Shown here: piece by piece, positions 53,801 through 64,000 of the stretch
How the letters are laid out: each line of letters opens with the position of its first letter
Position numbering within the stretch: the first letter of the stretch is position 1
Origin: Haematococcus lacustris
Taxonomy: Eukaryota; Chlorophyta; Chlorophyceae; Chlamydomonadales; Haematococcaceae
Reading direction: 5' to 3'
Assembly (NCBI GenBank): GCA_030144725.1
Contig: JASKMD010000006.1
Span: 9,147,256 to 9,211,255 of the forward strand
Length of the DNA: 64,000 nucleotides
Made by a program: the position numbers and the translations under genes
Notes under the pieces: model-generated
Databases searched by the model: none
Seen by the model: the letters and a program-made list of their open reading frames with translations, nothing else
What the model was told of the DNA's origin: nothing

Positions 53801-56066
53801 GCGCCACTTTCCTGTACTGCCCACTTCGGTCAGGTACTCAGATCATCACTGGCCAGAATATGCATTGTGTCATGGCATTTGCCAGCAGCACTGCACCTCC
53901 TCTCAATAGGGCTCCCATGGGCCCCAGAAGCAATGACGAGTTAGCATTGAGCAACAGCAGCAGCCTCCTGCCACCTAGCCAGCCCCCACCGCACCCCCTC
54001 TCGACGATGCTCTTGCCCTCCTGCCTGGTGCTGAGCTGTGCGCTCAACAACCTGCCAGGTGGGCAGGCTCCAGGCTGGCTATGGGGCACACCTTACTCGG
54101 GCAACCTTGGCAGTGGCCGGAAGCGAATATGGCTGGAACTGCATGCGAAGAAACAACAATTGGGTTGGCATGAGACAGACAATCAACTGTGCGATCCCTG
54201 GTGCTGGGTCCTGGCTGGCTCGCAGGCCTGGGAAGCATGGCAAGCCAACGGGGCATGGGTGAAGGAGGGTCACCTGCTGGGCCCTGGCATCAAGGAGAGG
54301 ATGGAGATGGCGGCCAACGTGTCCCAGGAGGTCGGTCGGTACGGCAGGGTGGTGTGGAGTGGGCTGGGTATGGCCTGCTGTATGTCCATGACAGCAGCGG
54401 CAGCAGCGGCAGCAGCGGCAGCGGCGGCAGCAGCGGCAGCACAGCTGTAGCAGGCAGGCAGGTGTGGGTCTAACTGCGCCTGATCTAGATCCATGCGTGG
54501 GTCACTCACAGGAGTGGCGAGCAAGCTGTGTCAAGCGCCGCCTGATCCAGCGATCTGTTTTCAAGCTGTTGGGTGAGTAGGGTGGCTCCCTGGCTAATGT
54601 CCCGGCCACTTATACAACCCCATCATATCAGCTGCCCTGCGCTGATGATGAAGAGAGTGAGAATGAATGCCCTTGGTGGCGCGCGTCAAGGGAGAAGGGT
54701 GGCATCGGGTGTGTCCACTGCGAATGTTCCATGAGGGTGCTGACGATGGTGCTGCTGCTGGTGGTGGTGGTGGTAAAGGTGGTAATGGTGACGATGTGCA
54801 AGCCCTCATGCATTGCTGTCAATTGGTCAAGCTCTATCTGTAAGCCACAGGCTGTTGTAAACCCCTGTGGCATTGAGCACTGCGACAACTGAGCACTGAC
54901 CACTTCAATTCTCATCTTTATCTTGCCCTTAGATGCCCCAATCCTGCCCCACCCTGCCCCTGGCCCCACCCCCGCCCAGTCCTGCCCCTGGCCCCAACCT
55001 TGCTCTTCCCTACCCTGCGTCTGGCCCGCCCCTGCCCTACCCTTCCCCTGGCTCCAAGACTGCCCTGCCCCGCCCCTGGCCCCAACGCTGCCCTGCCCCT
55101 GTCAGGCAAGGATGGGGTGCTGATGCTGCCATCTGCCCCGGGGCCTGCACCACGCTGCAATACCCCGGCCGAAGAGCTGGATGACTGGCGGCGCCGCATC
55201 CTCAGCCTCACCAGCATCGCATCCCTGTGTGGCGCACCCCAGGTGAAGCTTCCTCAGGCCTGCCTACAACTGCCACTGCCTGACACTGTTTGCCTGGCAC
55301 AGCCACTGCCTGACACTGTTTGCCTGGCACAGCCACTGCCTGACACTGTTTGCCTGGCACAGCCACTGCCTGACACTGTTTGCCTGGCACAGCCATTGCT
55401 TGCCACTGCCTGCTGCTCCTGGGCCCCACTGCCTGCTGCCAACGCCTGCCTGCCAACGCCTGCGGCTGAATGTGGGAGAAAAGGGAGCTTCTGCATGAAT
55501 GCATGCTACCCCTTTTACATCAGACAAGCGGCAGCAGCACCTATGCGTCGTTTATGCGTCATGTGATTGTGCACCACAGCGTGGAAGAGCATTGGACATG
55601 CAATACAGCTATGCAAGCCATGCCTTACAAAACCTATGTCAGTGCCAGGGCTGCCATGGGTTCACTCAACCTCCCTTTCCACGCCTGCATGCTCCACTCC
55701 TCTCTCTTTCCATGCATGGACCCACTCACGGGCCCATGCATGAAAAGCGAGAAGTCTCCCAGGTCAGATGCAGACCTGTTCACTTTTGGTCCTCCTTGCT
55801 TGTCTGACCTGACACTCCCCCTCATCCTATACACCCCATGGCCTCACCCACCCTCCCCCTCCACGCCTGCATGCCCCTCATGTGCCCCTTACGGATCCCA
55901 GGTCACCCTGCCCTTCACCAGTGTGGCTGGCCTGCCAATTGGCCTGGGCTTCATGGGTCCACCAGGCAGTGACGAGCGCCTGCTGGAGCTGGCAGTGCAG
56001 GTCATGCAGCTGCTGCAGGCCACTCCACTTGCCCATGGGCAAGGCCAAGCAGCCATACAAGGCTGA
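47862..56066 (+). CDS. Amidase-signature enzyme, AMI1/TOC64-type
   Basis: Amidase-signature Ser hydrolases cleave amide bonds. The closest plant type is AMI1 (indole-3-acetamide or fatty-acid amide hydrolase) and the TOC64 amidase domain. The substrate here is unknown. Eleven exons join in phase into 505 codons: 47862-48097, 50062-50201, 50547-50626, 51187-51243, 51535-51644, 51882-52069, 52429-52667, 54226-54330, 54512-54572, 55106-55242 and 55902-56066. The catalytic triad is present: Lys70 (VALKDMYAVQG), cis-Ser about 147 (PGGSSSGTA) and nucleophile Ser171 (GLGSDTGGS). The AMI1-type block VRLPASYCGVLSFRPSWGRV and VAGWFTRD follow. C-terminal blocks are LLGPGIKERMEMAANV, DGVLMLPSAPGPAP and VAGLPIGLGFMGPPGSDERL. 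The start is the first ATG in frame (MAPMPPIASL). The three large introns contain mobile-element copies. No TPR domain follows, so this is an AMI1-like enzyme without the TOC64 receptor part. Confidence 0.92.
48190..48345 (+). repeat. Partial copy of the TnpB-like element 3' region
   Basis: Contains ggaccactacaagggggcgg, the gcctaccacctacaccattg block and the gtaagctgatgacagctca block, all in the same order as in the longer copies at 48449 and 53038. It lacks the coding part. Intron 1 of the amidase gene. Confidence 0.65.
48449..49405 (-). mobile_element. TnpB/Fanzor-like repeat element, copy 2, in amidase intron 1
   Basis: About 957 bp alignable to copy 3 (53038-53680), defined by shared ends (agcaccttggccctcaacct at the left, ctgccctgttaggcatgt at the right). 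It contains the pseudogene at 49255-48702 on the minus strand. A motif of the type ggaccactatgtgagggcgg occurs beyond the right end (49576) and may mark the outer border of a larger unit. No terminal inverted repeat was found by eye. Confidence 0.6.
48702..49255 (-). pseudogene. TnpB/Fanzor-like C-terminal gene, subfamily B, copy 2
   Basis: Starts MPPRKRPSSAEPEPHPIDWP and reads WKPPVGQVEHRLLRPAWSQQ, RDLPVRGMMWCPVV, a Lys/Ala linker (AKRSKRTKAEPEAAEP), then shifts frame just before RWLDRDCNAALNMQRIGESK, PLELCYWPDQG and KGKEYPGLGYKRVRDK to a TAG. DRDCNAALN is the RuvC-III-like motif of TnpB/Fanzor. The guide-RNA-binding and first RuvC parts are absent. It is a truncated, frameshifted coding remnant, but the best preserved in the window. 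Confidence 0.6.
49738..49772. repeat. Short tandem tagcatggct
   Basis: Three to four 10-bp units (agcatggctt) within amidase intron 1. No function apparent. Confidence 0.7.
50427..50525. repeat. Second degenerate interstitial telomere-like tract
   Basis: About 100 bp of ccctaaccctaacc-type units with drift (ccttaacccc, ccctagccct) in the short intron just before amidase exon 3 (50547). Confidence 0.6.
52150..52278. repeat. (AGCACTGGCAGTACC)n minisatellite
   Basis: About eight 15-18 bp units, caccagcactggcagtaccag and variants, in the amidase intron after the exon ending at 52069. Confidence 0.85.
53038..53680 (-). mobile_element. TnpB/Fanzor-like repeat element, copy 3, internally deleted, in amidase intron 7
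   Basis: Same ends as copy 2. The 3' part is near-identical over about 450 bp and includes the C-terminal codons from DRDCNAALNM to the stop on the minus strand. The internal 5' coding part is missing: after ggctggacagggactgcaac (minus reading) the sequence jumps to the promoter-side block, and a 30-bp piece (actcatatcagctcacacc) is duplicated at the junction. This is the structure expected of a non-autonomous deletion derivative. Confidence 0.6.
53740..54070 (+). repeat. ~300-bp dispersed repeat, copy A
   Basis: Matches 57018-57302 over most of its length, for example ttgtgtcatggcat, then gccagcagcactgcacctcc, then ctgccacctagccagccccc and ctcaacaacctgccaggtgg. It lies in amidase intron 7, just right of element copy 3, and may be part of the same or a nested repeat. 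Confidence 0.75.
54395..54446. repeat. (GCAGCGGCA)n tract
   Basis: Short cagcggcag array immediately downstream of the amidase exon ending at 54330. Intronic. Confidence 0.85.
55262..55398. repeat. 30-bp minisatellite, 4+ copies
   Basis: The 30-bp unit ctgacactgtttgcctggca plus cagccactgc is repeated four times with a decayed fifth. It starts about 20 bp after the donor of the amidase exon ending at 55242. Confidence 0.9.
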
Positions 56067-56321
56067 CATGAAGGCAAGGGTGCGGTGGGCTGACACTTCC
56101 ACTACCGCAGACCAACAGCTGTACTCCAGACAGCTGGACTCTGCGTTACAAGTCAGTCTCACAAAAATTCTTACACTCTTACAAGTCAGGCAGTAGGCTG
56201 CTGGGCGTAAATCCTAGGCTACACTACTCTGCAGTCAGCATGATTGGCACAAGGCATGGTCGCAAGGCACAAGGCACGTGTGTCCCCTGCATGTCAGGTC
56301 CAGCAGGCCAATAACACCCTC

Positions 56322-56757
56322 CGTACTAGGCACAGTAGTGTGTGTGTGACCTAGGCACAGTAGTGTGTGTGTGACCTAGGCACAGTAGTGTGTGTGACCT
56401 AGGCACAGTAGTGTGTGTGACCTAGGCACAGTAGTGTGTGTGACCTAGGCACAGTAGTGTGTGTGTGACCTAGGCACAGTAGTGTGTGTGTGACCTAGGC
56501 ACAGTAGTGTGTGTGTGACCTAGGCACAGTAGTGTGTGTGACCTAGGCACAGTAGTGTGTGTGACCTAGGCACAGTAGTGTGTGTGTGACCTAGGCACAG
56601 TAGTGTGTGTGACCTAGGCACAGTAGTGTGTGTGTGACCTAGGCACAGTAGTGTGTGTGTGACCTAGGCACAGTAGTGTGTGTGTGACCTAGGCACAGTA
56701 GTGTGTGTGTGTGACCTAGGCACAGTAGTGTGTGTGACCTAGGCACAGTAGTGTTTG
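56322..56757. repeat. 22-26 bp satellite (cctaggcacagtagtgtgtg(tg)n a), about 18 units
   Basis: The core cctaggcacagtagtg is invariant. Units differ only in the length of the following (tg)n. It lies 250 bp downstream of the amidase stop, outside any gene. Each unit contains the palindromic CCTAGG. Confidence 0.95.
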
Positions 56758-58288
56758 ACAGTACATGACATCAGTGTGTGACAGATATCACTGCAACAGC
56801 ATTGCATCACTGCAGCCAACATCATCACTGCAACAGGCCATGTGGCAACACATCATTGCAACAGCGTGCCCAAGCCTGGGCAGCTGGACAGTGTGTTGAG
56901 GTTCAGGGCACTCAGGGGTTGTGTGCAGCGAGCCCCTCTGCGCACACAAACACCAGCAGTGGCAGCACTTTCCTCCAGTCGCCTGGTTTACAAGGCCTGG
57001 CTGGCGTCCTTGCCTGACCAGCAGCAACAGCATGCAGTGTTATTCCATGTGTCCATGCACTCATGCACATGCCACTGACGCCACTTCCCTTTACTGCATT
57101 GTGTCATGGCATCTGCCAGCAGCACTGCACCTCCTCTGAACAGGGCCCCCTTGGCCCTAGAAGCAATGACACATTAGCACTCAGCAGCAGCAGCAGCCTG
57201 CTGCCACCTAGCCAGCCCCCACCGCACCCCCTCTCGACGGTGCTCTTGACCTCCTGCCTGGTGCTGAGCTGTGCTCAACAACCTGCCAGGTGGGCAGGCT
57301 ATGAGGCGTAACAGGATGTGTTGGGTTGGATGACAATGTAGGTTCAGTTTGTTATTATTGATGTGGCTTACACCGCTGAAGCCGTCAGCCGTTAGGCTGC
57401 TAGGCCGCCCTCCCCCTCTAGGGGTTCGGGACTTTCTGTAACGCACTTCAATTTCTTATTTAGGTTGAATTCTGGGCTCTACTCGGGACTTTCGGCGTGA
57501 ACTTGCTGATATCAAGAATGTAATGCCAATGCGCCACCGTGTTCTGCTACAAACAATGGCCCGTACCATGATATCCCATTAGAAGGCTGTGATTGTAAGG
57601 GCCTTGTCGCTCATCAGCATGTAGCTCAGGACTAAGAGGTGGTGGGGAGCATACTGTGCAATGTTCTGCAGCGAGCACTGAGGGCTGCCAGGGCATTAGC
57701 CTGCTCCAGCAACGAGTGCCTGATCTCCCGATCCAACCGCTGAACCATATCAAATTTGCTCAATGTGATAGCAAAGGGGTACACCAAACCTGAAATGCTC
57801 GATTGTTGGTTCCGGCGGTTGGGTCGCCACGGGTCGTCCATTTGCGCTGCTGAGACGCTCTCCAAGCAGCTACAGGTGTGCAAGCGAACCGTATGGGGTC
57901 AGACCGCGCATCGCGCTAGCCAGTTTTGTAAACGACCAAAAAGTGCAGTGGTTGAGAGCAACTGGAGCAAGTATAGCACCCCCGGCTAGCACAAGCGTCA
58001 AGTTCGTTGCAACGGACATACCTGCTAGATACTTAATAATTCACACTATTCAATAAACCGCGACCGCGAATAGGGCCATGATTCTAAAAACTTGGGAATA
58101 GGACTCCTAACACCATATTACATCGTTCTCGCCGTACAACTCCGTGCTACCCTTGGTACTTAAGCCTTTTCAAGAGGAGCTGCGTTGTGTGAATTTCATG
58201 TTGCCGCAACGACATAACCGATACGTGGCCGCCGGCCAGCACAAGCCGCCGTTCCCAATACTGCCTGCAGTAATCAACAGCTGCAGCC
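56758..58288. other. Intergenic region between amidase and GNL3-like genes
   Basis: It holds dispersed repeat copy B (57018-57302). A minus-strand stretch at 57632-57800 (FDMVQRLDREIRHSLLEQAN) looks protein-like but has no family I recognise. The AT-richer 58000-58280 segment is probably the promoter and 5' UTR of the GNL3-like gene. No defined promoter element was recognised. Confidence 0.4.
57018..57302 (+). repeat. ~300-bp dispersed repeat, copy B
   Basis: Second copy of the repeat at 53740-54070, in the same orientation, about 3.3 kb downstream. It lacks the segment cacttcggtcaggtactcag and following that copy A carries between cctttactgc-type and ttgtgtcatggcat sequence. Confidence 0.75.
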
Positions 58289-61200
58289 ATGCCGAAGAAA
58301 AGCACCAAGAGCAAGAGCAAGCGTATGAGCCTTAAACAGAAATATAAGGTCATCCGCAAGGTCAAGGACCACCATCGCAAGAAGAAGAAGGAGCTGAAGG
58401 AGCTTAAAAAGAAAGGCATCAAGCCCAAGGAGCCCAAGGACCCGGGGCTGCCTGGTCAATGGCCGTTCAAGGAGGAGCTTATCAAGGACTTTGCCTGGCA
58501 GCGCGCCAACATTCTTGCAGCGGAGAAAAGAAAAAAGGAGGAGCGCAAAGCCCGGCGCATGGTACGCTTGGCTACCCTTTGTTGTGCATTGTACCCTCCT
58601 TGCTTGTTTTTTTGCCGTGTATTCCTGTATGCAAAGCATGGGCGTGTAATGGTTGGGAGAAGGTAAACCCTTGCTGGCAGTGGCAGCAGCACATGTTGCA
58701 TGGTGTGGCAGTGATGACAATGAAAAATGTGATAACCCTGATCAATCAACAGTTTGTATTCCCTGAGCCACATTGCCATGTGTCCTGCACACAGAAACAC
58801 TCCATGCTGCATTTCATTGTCTGACCAGGTATTGCATGCTCGGTTGTGATTTGTCGTGCCATTGTGCTTGTCTTCTTGTATCATGTCATCACGCTATGCC
58901 CTGAACTGCGATGCTTAGCCCATATCCGACCACCCACCTTGGTCGCTGCACACACGCAGGGTCTGACAGCTGGTGAGGAGGCAGGAGGCGGGGAGGGAGA
59001 GGAAGCCATGGCCGCCTTTGCCGCACGGGCACAGGCAAAGGAGGGTGACTTTGAAACCCGCAAGCGCGCACGCATCACAGCTGAGTTCCAGTCTGACACA
59101 GGTGAGGATTGGCGCAGCACATGGTTCAGCCAGCAGTGCTAAAGGCATCAACGGCAAAGGCACCAGCAGCAGTAGCAATCAGCGGGAGGTTATGGTACAT
59201 GGTATAGGTACCTTGAGGCAGGCAGGGACACAGGTGCCTGGTTTGTGGACTCAGGCGTGGCAGCACCCTGGGCTATGTGTGTCATGGGTTCTGCTCCGTG
59301 GTACAGTGCAGGTGGCATTTACTCAGCCCAGGCATCAGAGCAGGCAATGCATTGGTGCAGCAGGGTATGCAGGCCTTAAGATGGTGAACATGTGACCTAG
59401 ATCCTGGAGCACTTGCAGCGCAGGCCGGCAGGGGTGGCACAGCCTATGCACAAGGCCCTAGTATCTCCTAAACATCCCTAGAGACAGCCTGCCCAGTCAG
59501 CCTGCCCAGACACCGCAAACTCCTTGCTGCCCTGGGTATCCCTGGAGACAGCCCTTCTTCAGCCTTCCTCCCGCCTCATAGCCAGTCCAGCCCTCCATCA
59601 GGCACCGGAGGCACTGAGCACTCACTGGCCAGGCTGGCTCAGCATCATCCTGCAGACTCAGCGCCATCACCTGGCCTGCAGGTTGATGTAGAGCAGATAG
59701 GGGGCTGTAGACCTGGAAGTCTCCTACATGATCCTCTGCTATCCGATGCTCCTCCTGCACTGCATTAATGGCTGAGCACTTAAACAGCGGGCGATGAATC
59801 CAAGCTTTCTGTCTGTCCCTGTCGATTGCTGCCTGAGCTGCATGCAATGCTGATGGCTGCAGACAACAGCCGCAAGGCGTACTACAAAGAGTTCAGGCGT
59901 GTGGTCGGCCTGTCTGATGTCATCATCCAGGTCTGCCTCCTCTTGTGCTAAGCCACTGCTGGGTCACTGCCCTGGTGCCTAGCAACTGCTCTGGTGCTGA
60001 GCTTCAGCCTGAAATGTCTAGTTTGTCACAGAAACCTGCATGGTGTTCAGGGGCAGCACCAGTGGCAGCACCAGTGGCAGGGTCAGGGACAGCAGCAGCA
60101 GCAGCAATAGCAGTCACAGGATGGCTGAGTAGCAACTGCACTGTACCACGCAAGGCACTGCAGCACCCAGGGTGGTGAAGGTTTGGTGACCTAGGCCCTA
60201 CGGCCAAAACTCAGGAGCTCACATCTCACACCTGCACCCGCACCGTCACACTTGCTCCGCCCTGCATCTCACAGTCAGGTGCACCCACATGCCTTGACAC
60301 CCCACACCTCACACCCGCACCTCACCTCACCGCACCCACAGCACTACCACCTCAGGGTCAGGGGCACCCAGGAGATTAGGCCATGCCAACCCCAGCTGGG
60401 GCTCGCGATTGCAGTCCACCCCACCTCCTGCCGCCATCCTCCTCCACCCTCGACACCCTATCTTCCGACCTCACTTTGCCGGTCTTCCAAGGATCTTCCA
60501 GCCCTGATGGACATGAGTGCCTAGCGGCTACTGAACTGTCAAAATGGTCATGGTGCTTCTAGCAGTTCCTAGGCAGCCGCAGCGTGTATCAAAACCCAGA
60601 CACTAGCAAACCAGGTAGGGCTGGCCACACCCTCGGCCTAAAGCACCACCCAGCAGTGACTGTGTGTCTGGGCCTGGGGGGACGCAGGTGCTGGACGCAC
60701 GTGACCCCATCGCCTGTCGCTGCGTAGATGTGGAGCGGTATGTGCGCTCTACATCCCCAAACAAGCGCATCATCCTCCTGCTCAACAAAATGGGTGGGTG
60801 CCTCCAGTCAGACACTCGGGCTGGCATGGACGAAGACCGGTGTCAGTAGCATCGTCACTGGGCTTATAGGAGGGCTGATGGCAGCAGGCAGGAGGCTCAC
60901 GGCCTGGTAGGCTGCTGGCAGCTTCAGCATCCCATACCTGCAATGATACTGGTGGCTGTGTTTAGCTGATTCATCCTGACCCTGTTGCACTGGACCAAGC
61001 TGCTGCATCACCCATCTCTTCTTTGACTGCGCCGCCCTTCTCAGGCAGGCCCACCTCACCCCCCAGCCACCTAGCCCTGCCCTGCCCTGCCCTGCCCTGC
61101 CCTGCCCTGCCCTGCCCTGCCCTGCCCTGCCCTGCCCTGCCCTGCCCTGCCCTGCCCTGCCCTGCCCTGCCCTGCCCTGCCCTGCCCTGCCCTGCCCTGC

Positions 61201-64000
61201 CCTGCCCTGCCCTGCCCTGCCCTGCCCTGCCCTGCCCTGCCCTGCCCTGCCCTGCCCTGCCCTGCCCTGCCCTGCCCTGCCCTGCCCTGCCCTGCCCCTG
61301 CTGTCCAGCATCGTTTCTGCCTGGCCATGCTGCCCTGCAGACCTGGTGCCTCGGGAAGTGGGTGAGCAATGGTTGAAGTATTTCCGGGAGGAGCTGCCCT
61401 GTGTGGCGTTCAAGTGCTCCACCCAGCAGCAGGGCCAGGGCCTGAAGCAAGCCAAGATGCCGACAGCAAAGAACACTACTGGCGGCCTACAGGTGGGTGA
61501 GCTGGCGGCGACTCCCTTGACATACCAGCCACACGTTTCCTGCAGACAAGGGCAATGTGAAAGAGTTTTTCGCACACCTGTCAATGTAGTCCGCAATGTA
61601 GGTCACGACAAGGGACGGAGTCAGGGCCTGGGCTGAGCTGTGAGGTCAGGGTCAGGGGCAGGGCAGAAGCCAAGGTCAGGGGCAGGGGCAGGGCAGAAGC
61701 CAAGGCCAGGGGCAGGGGCAGGGCAGAAGCCAAGGTTAAGGCCAAGGTCAGGGCAGGGGTAGAGGGCCACCTGGTATGTGAGGATCCAGTGGACCTCTTA
61801 GCTTGGCACTATGTAAAGTCATCACCATCATCACATTACATCTGCTTCCACAGAGTGCACTGTTGCACTGTTTCAGCAGCTTGAACAGTTCTCACAGTGC
61901 TTAGGGGTGCAGTGCACCTACCTAGCACCACATAGCATGGCGCTTGCCAGGGTGCGGCATACGCTGCTGCTGTTGAAGCACACCAGGCTTGGTCTGGATG
62001 GCCCTGCTGGCAGAGAGTGTGGTCATGACATGCCTGCAAAGCCTGCACCACCACAGACGCAGGGCTAGACTCACTATGGCAGCTCCTTCCATGACCATCA
62101 CGGCGATGGAAGCTCAGGGACTGGACCCAGCCCCAACCCCTCCAAACCTCTTTCCTGCCTGGCTGCAGACGTCCGGCTGCCTCGGTGCAGACACCCTGCT
62201 GGCCTTGCTGAAGAATTACTGCCGCAATGCCGGCCTGAAGACAGCGATCACGGTGGGCGTAGTGGGCCTGCCCAACGTGGGCAAGTCCTCCCTCATCAAC
62301 TCCCTGAAGCGTGCGAGAGTAGCACAGGTATGGGGGTGTGGCACTGTGGTGGGGACGATAGGGAAGATACCGAACTGGTAGATCAGGGTGCCGTGGTGCA
62401 GGGGCAGCAGGCCATACTCTGTGGCTGGATCAGCAGCCTTCATGACTTGGGGTGGGGTCCATCAGTGCTGTGGTGGGGCTGTCATCCACAGCCCTTCAGA
62501 CCTGTGGCTGGAGTCGGCAGTGACATGTGCCGAGTCATGTTTCTGTGCGTGACATGCACTTCTGAAGCGTGTGCCAGCCATCAGTGGTTCTGCATTGCAA
62601 GGTCAGGGATCCGCAAAAGGCGCACAGCCAGCTGAAGGGTGCTTGTGGGCTAGGGAGCGGGCAGAGTAGGCAGGAACCAGGGATGCAGGCCCCTGGGTTG
62701 CCCTCCCACCAAGCCTGTGTCACTCCCACCACGCACATACCTACCATGCCTGCCTGTTGGCATGGCCGTGTCTGGCAGTGCACTTGCAGCACCACCAACC
62801 CCTGCTTGCACCTCTGTTTCCCTCTCAACCACCTCGCTGCAGCCCCTCCTTTGCACTGCCTATGGACAAGGAACACCTCTGTACCCTACGCCCCTACCCC
62901 TGCCCCGGCTGCTGCCCTTCATGCACCTGCTTCTTAGGCTCTTGCATGTGACCCTATTTTGGTCTCCAGCCTGCTTCTCAGCCCCTGCCGCCTCAGCCCC
63001 CTGACCCGCAAGCCCTTGCTCTTGAGCCCCTGCCCTGCCTCTTGAGCCCTGACGCTCATACCCCTGCCCTGCTCCTGACCCTTCCAGGTGGGCAATACTC
63101 CGGGGGTGACCAAGAGCGTGCAGGAGGTGCACCTAGACAAGAACATAAAGCTGCTGGACTCCCCGGGCGTCGTCTTTGCAGACGCTGAAGATGCAGCCGC
63201 AGCTGCCCTGCGCAACGCACTCAAGATAGAGAAGCTGACTGACCCAGGTGCAGTGCAAGCACACCTTCATATGTTCAGTAGAAAAGAAACCGTCTGACGA
63301 ATGTAAAGCTGGGAAAACCTCCAGGTGGCACTTTAAGTGCAGGTCCATATGTGCACATGTGCATGTGCTTGAGCAAGGATTTGAGTTGATCTGCTACCGC
63401 TCCTGTCCCTGATCTTCTCGTATTGCCCCTGCCCCTGCCCCTGCTGCTGGACGACCCAAGAGTGTTGCTGCTCTTGCAGTGCTACCGGTGGGGGAAATCC
63501 TTAAGCGGGTGCCAGCAAAGCAGCTGATGGCGTTGTACAAGACGCCAGCATTCAAAGATGTCGATGAGTTCCTGGCGGCAGTGGCCGGATCCCGGGGCAA
63601 ACTACGCAAGGGAGGTGTTCCACACATGGCGGCGGCCGCACGCATTGTGCTGCAGGTGGGCGCATGGTGCGGGGGCGTTACACTGTGAAATCTTCATGCT
63701 AGCGACTGCTCCTATTGTTTCCTGCCACACGGTGCTCCCGTAGGATTGGAACGATGGTCGCATTCCTTACTTTACGCTGCCGCCCTCCCGCGGGAACACG
63801 GAGTGGCAGAGCGCCGAGGTGGTCAACACCTGGTCAAAAGAGTTCAACGCCGATGAGGTGTTCGCGGCAGAGCAGAGCGCGGTCATCGCACATCTTCCGA
63901 GCATGGACGCCTCCGGCGCACCATCATTTTTTGAAACATCCACGGCTGGTGCGTGGGCGCCGGACGGACGCTGGGAGTTATGTGTCACAGTCGATGTGGC
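58289..64000 (+). CDS. Nucleostemin/GNL3-type circularly permuted nucleolar GTPase (3'-partial)
   Basis: GNL3/NSN1 family GTPases act in the nucleolus in ribosome maturation. Exons joining in phase: 58289-58561, 58960-59101, 59863-59930, 60688-60793, 61341-61492, 62169-62327, 63088-63247, 63480-63655 and 63744 to beyond the window. The basic N-terminal GN3L/Grn1 region ([20 protein letters not shown], then [16 protein letters not shown]) serves nucleolar localisation. Then come [25 protein letters not shown] (residues 164-168), G4 NKMD (194-197, split by an intron), [15 protein letters not shown]1 GLPNVGKSS (280-288), G2 NTPGVTKS and G3 DSPG (324-327), then [16 protein letters not shown]. The G4 before G1 order is the diagnostic circular permutation. 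All motifs are intact. The C-terminal region is cut by the window edge at about residue 498. Confidence 0.94.
61075..61297. repeat. (CCCTG)n pentanucleotide repeat, about 44 units
   Basis: About 220 bp of uninterrupted ccctg in the GNL3-like intron between exons ending 60793 and starting 61341. It ends 44 bp before the acceptor. On the opposite strand it is (CAGGG)n. Confidence 0.97.
61640..61765. repeat. Tandem ~32-bp GGGGCAGGGCAGAAGCCAAGG units
   Basis: Three direct copies of gggcagggcagaagccaagg with aggtcagggg spacers in the next GNL3-like intron (61493-62168). Confidence 0.8.

Noticed and set aside
56322..56757. CRISPR-like array
   Set aside because: The only variable part is the length of a TG run. 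There are no unique spacers.
60808..61596. [16 protein letters not shown] protein on the minus strand
   Set aside because: Translation of the CCCTG array inside a GNL3-like intron.

Overview
The window is nuclear DNA of a green alga of the Chlamydomonadales, most like Haematococcus. The evidence is a chlorophyte-type fused betaine-lipid synthase, an octotricopeptide-repeat (OPR) organelle RNA-binding protein, genes cut into many short exons, CAG/CTG-rich coding sequence, and introns filled with GC-rich micro- and minisatellites. I assigned exons by eye from GT/AG borders, preserved reading phase and protein-family motifs. Five gene models keep phase from exon to exon over most of their length. 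No RNA evidence was available.

Layout, left to right. An OPR protein gene (minus, 886 to about 6537) points away from a 500-N gap (6820-7319). A FRA3-like WD40/inositol polyphosphate 5-phosphatase gene (plus, 8266-15896, 5' end in or before the gap) carries a 37-copy, 30-bp minisatellite that repeats its own 5' splice site in frame. A transposon graveyard (15.9-19.8 kb) holds two fragments resembling the C-terminus of TnpB/Fanzor proteins. A Raf-like (TKL) kinase (minus, 19833 to about 25657) is followed by the complete betaine-lipid synthase gene BTA1 (minus, 27759-34078, 13 exons, 670 codons). A decayed copy of BTA1 exon 11 lies 1.2 kb downstream of it.

An almost perfect palindrome (35991-37953, arms of about 975 bp, 12-base spacer) carries an unrecognised Cys-rich gene in each arm. 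It abuts a tyrosine-recombinase-like gene (minus, about 38.2-39.1 kb). Next come a bestrophin-like anion channel gene (plus, 39768-47380), an AMI1/TOC64-type amidase gene (plus, 47862-56066, 505 codons) with two related mobile elements in its introns, a 22-26 bp satellite (56.3-56.76 kb), and a nucleostemin/GNL3-type circularly permuted GTPase gene (plus, 58289 to beyond the window end).

The host genes look like unrelated housekeeping functions: organelle gene expression, phosphoinositide signalling, protein phosphorylation, membrane lipid synthesis, anion transport, amide hydrolysis and ribosome biogenesis. The unusual content is the palindrome with its neighbouring recombinase, the TnpB/Fanzor-like repeats, and the splice-site minisatellite.
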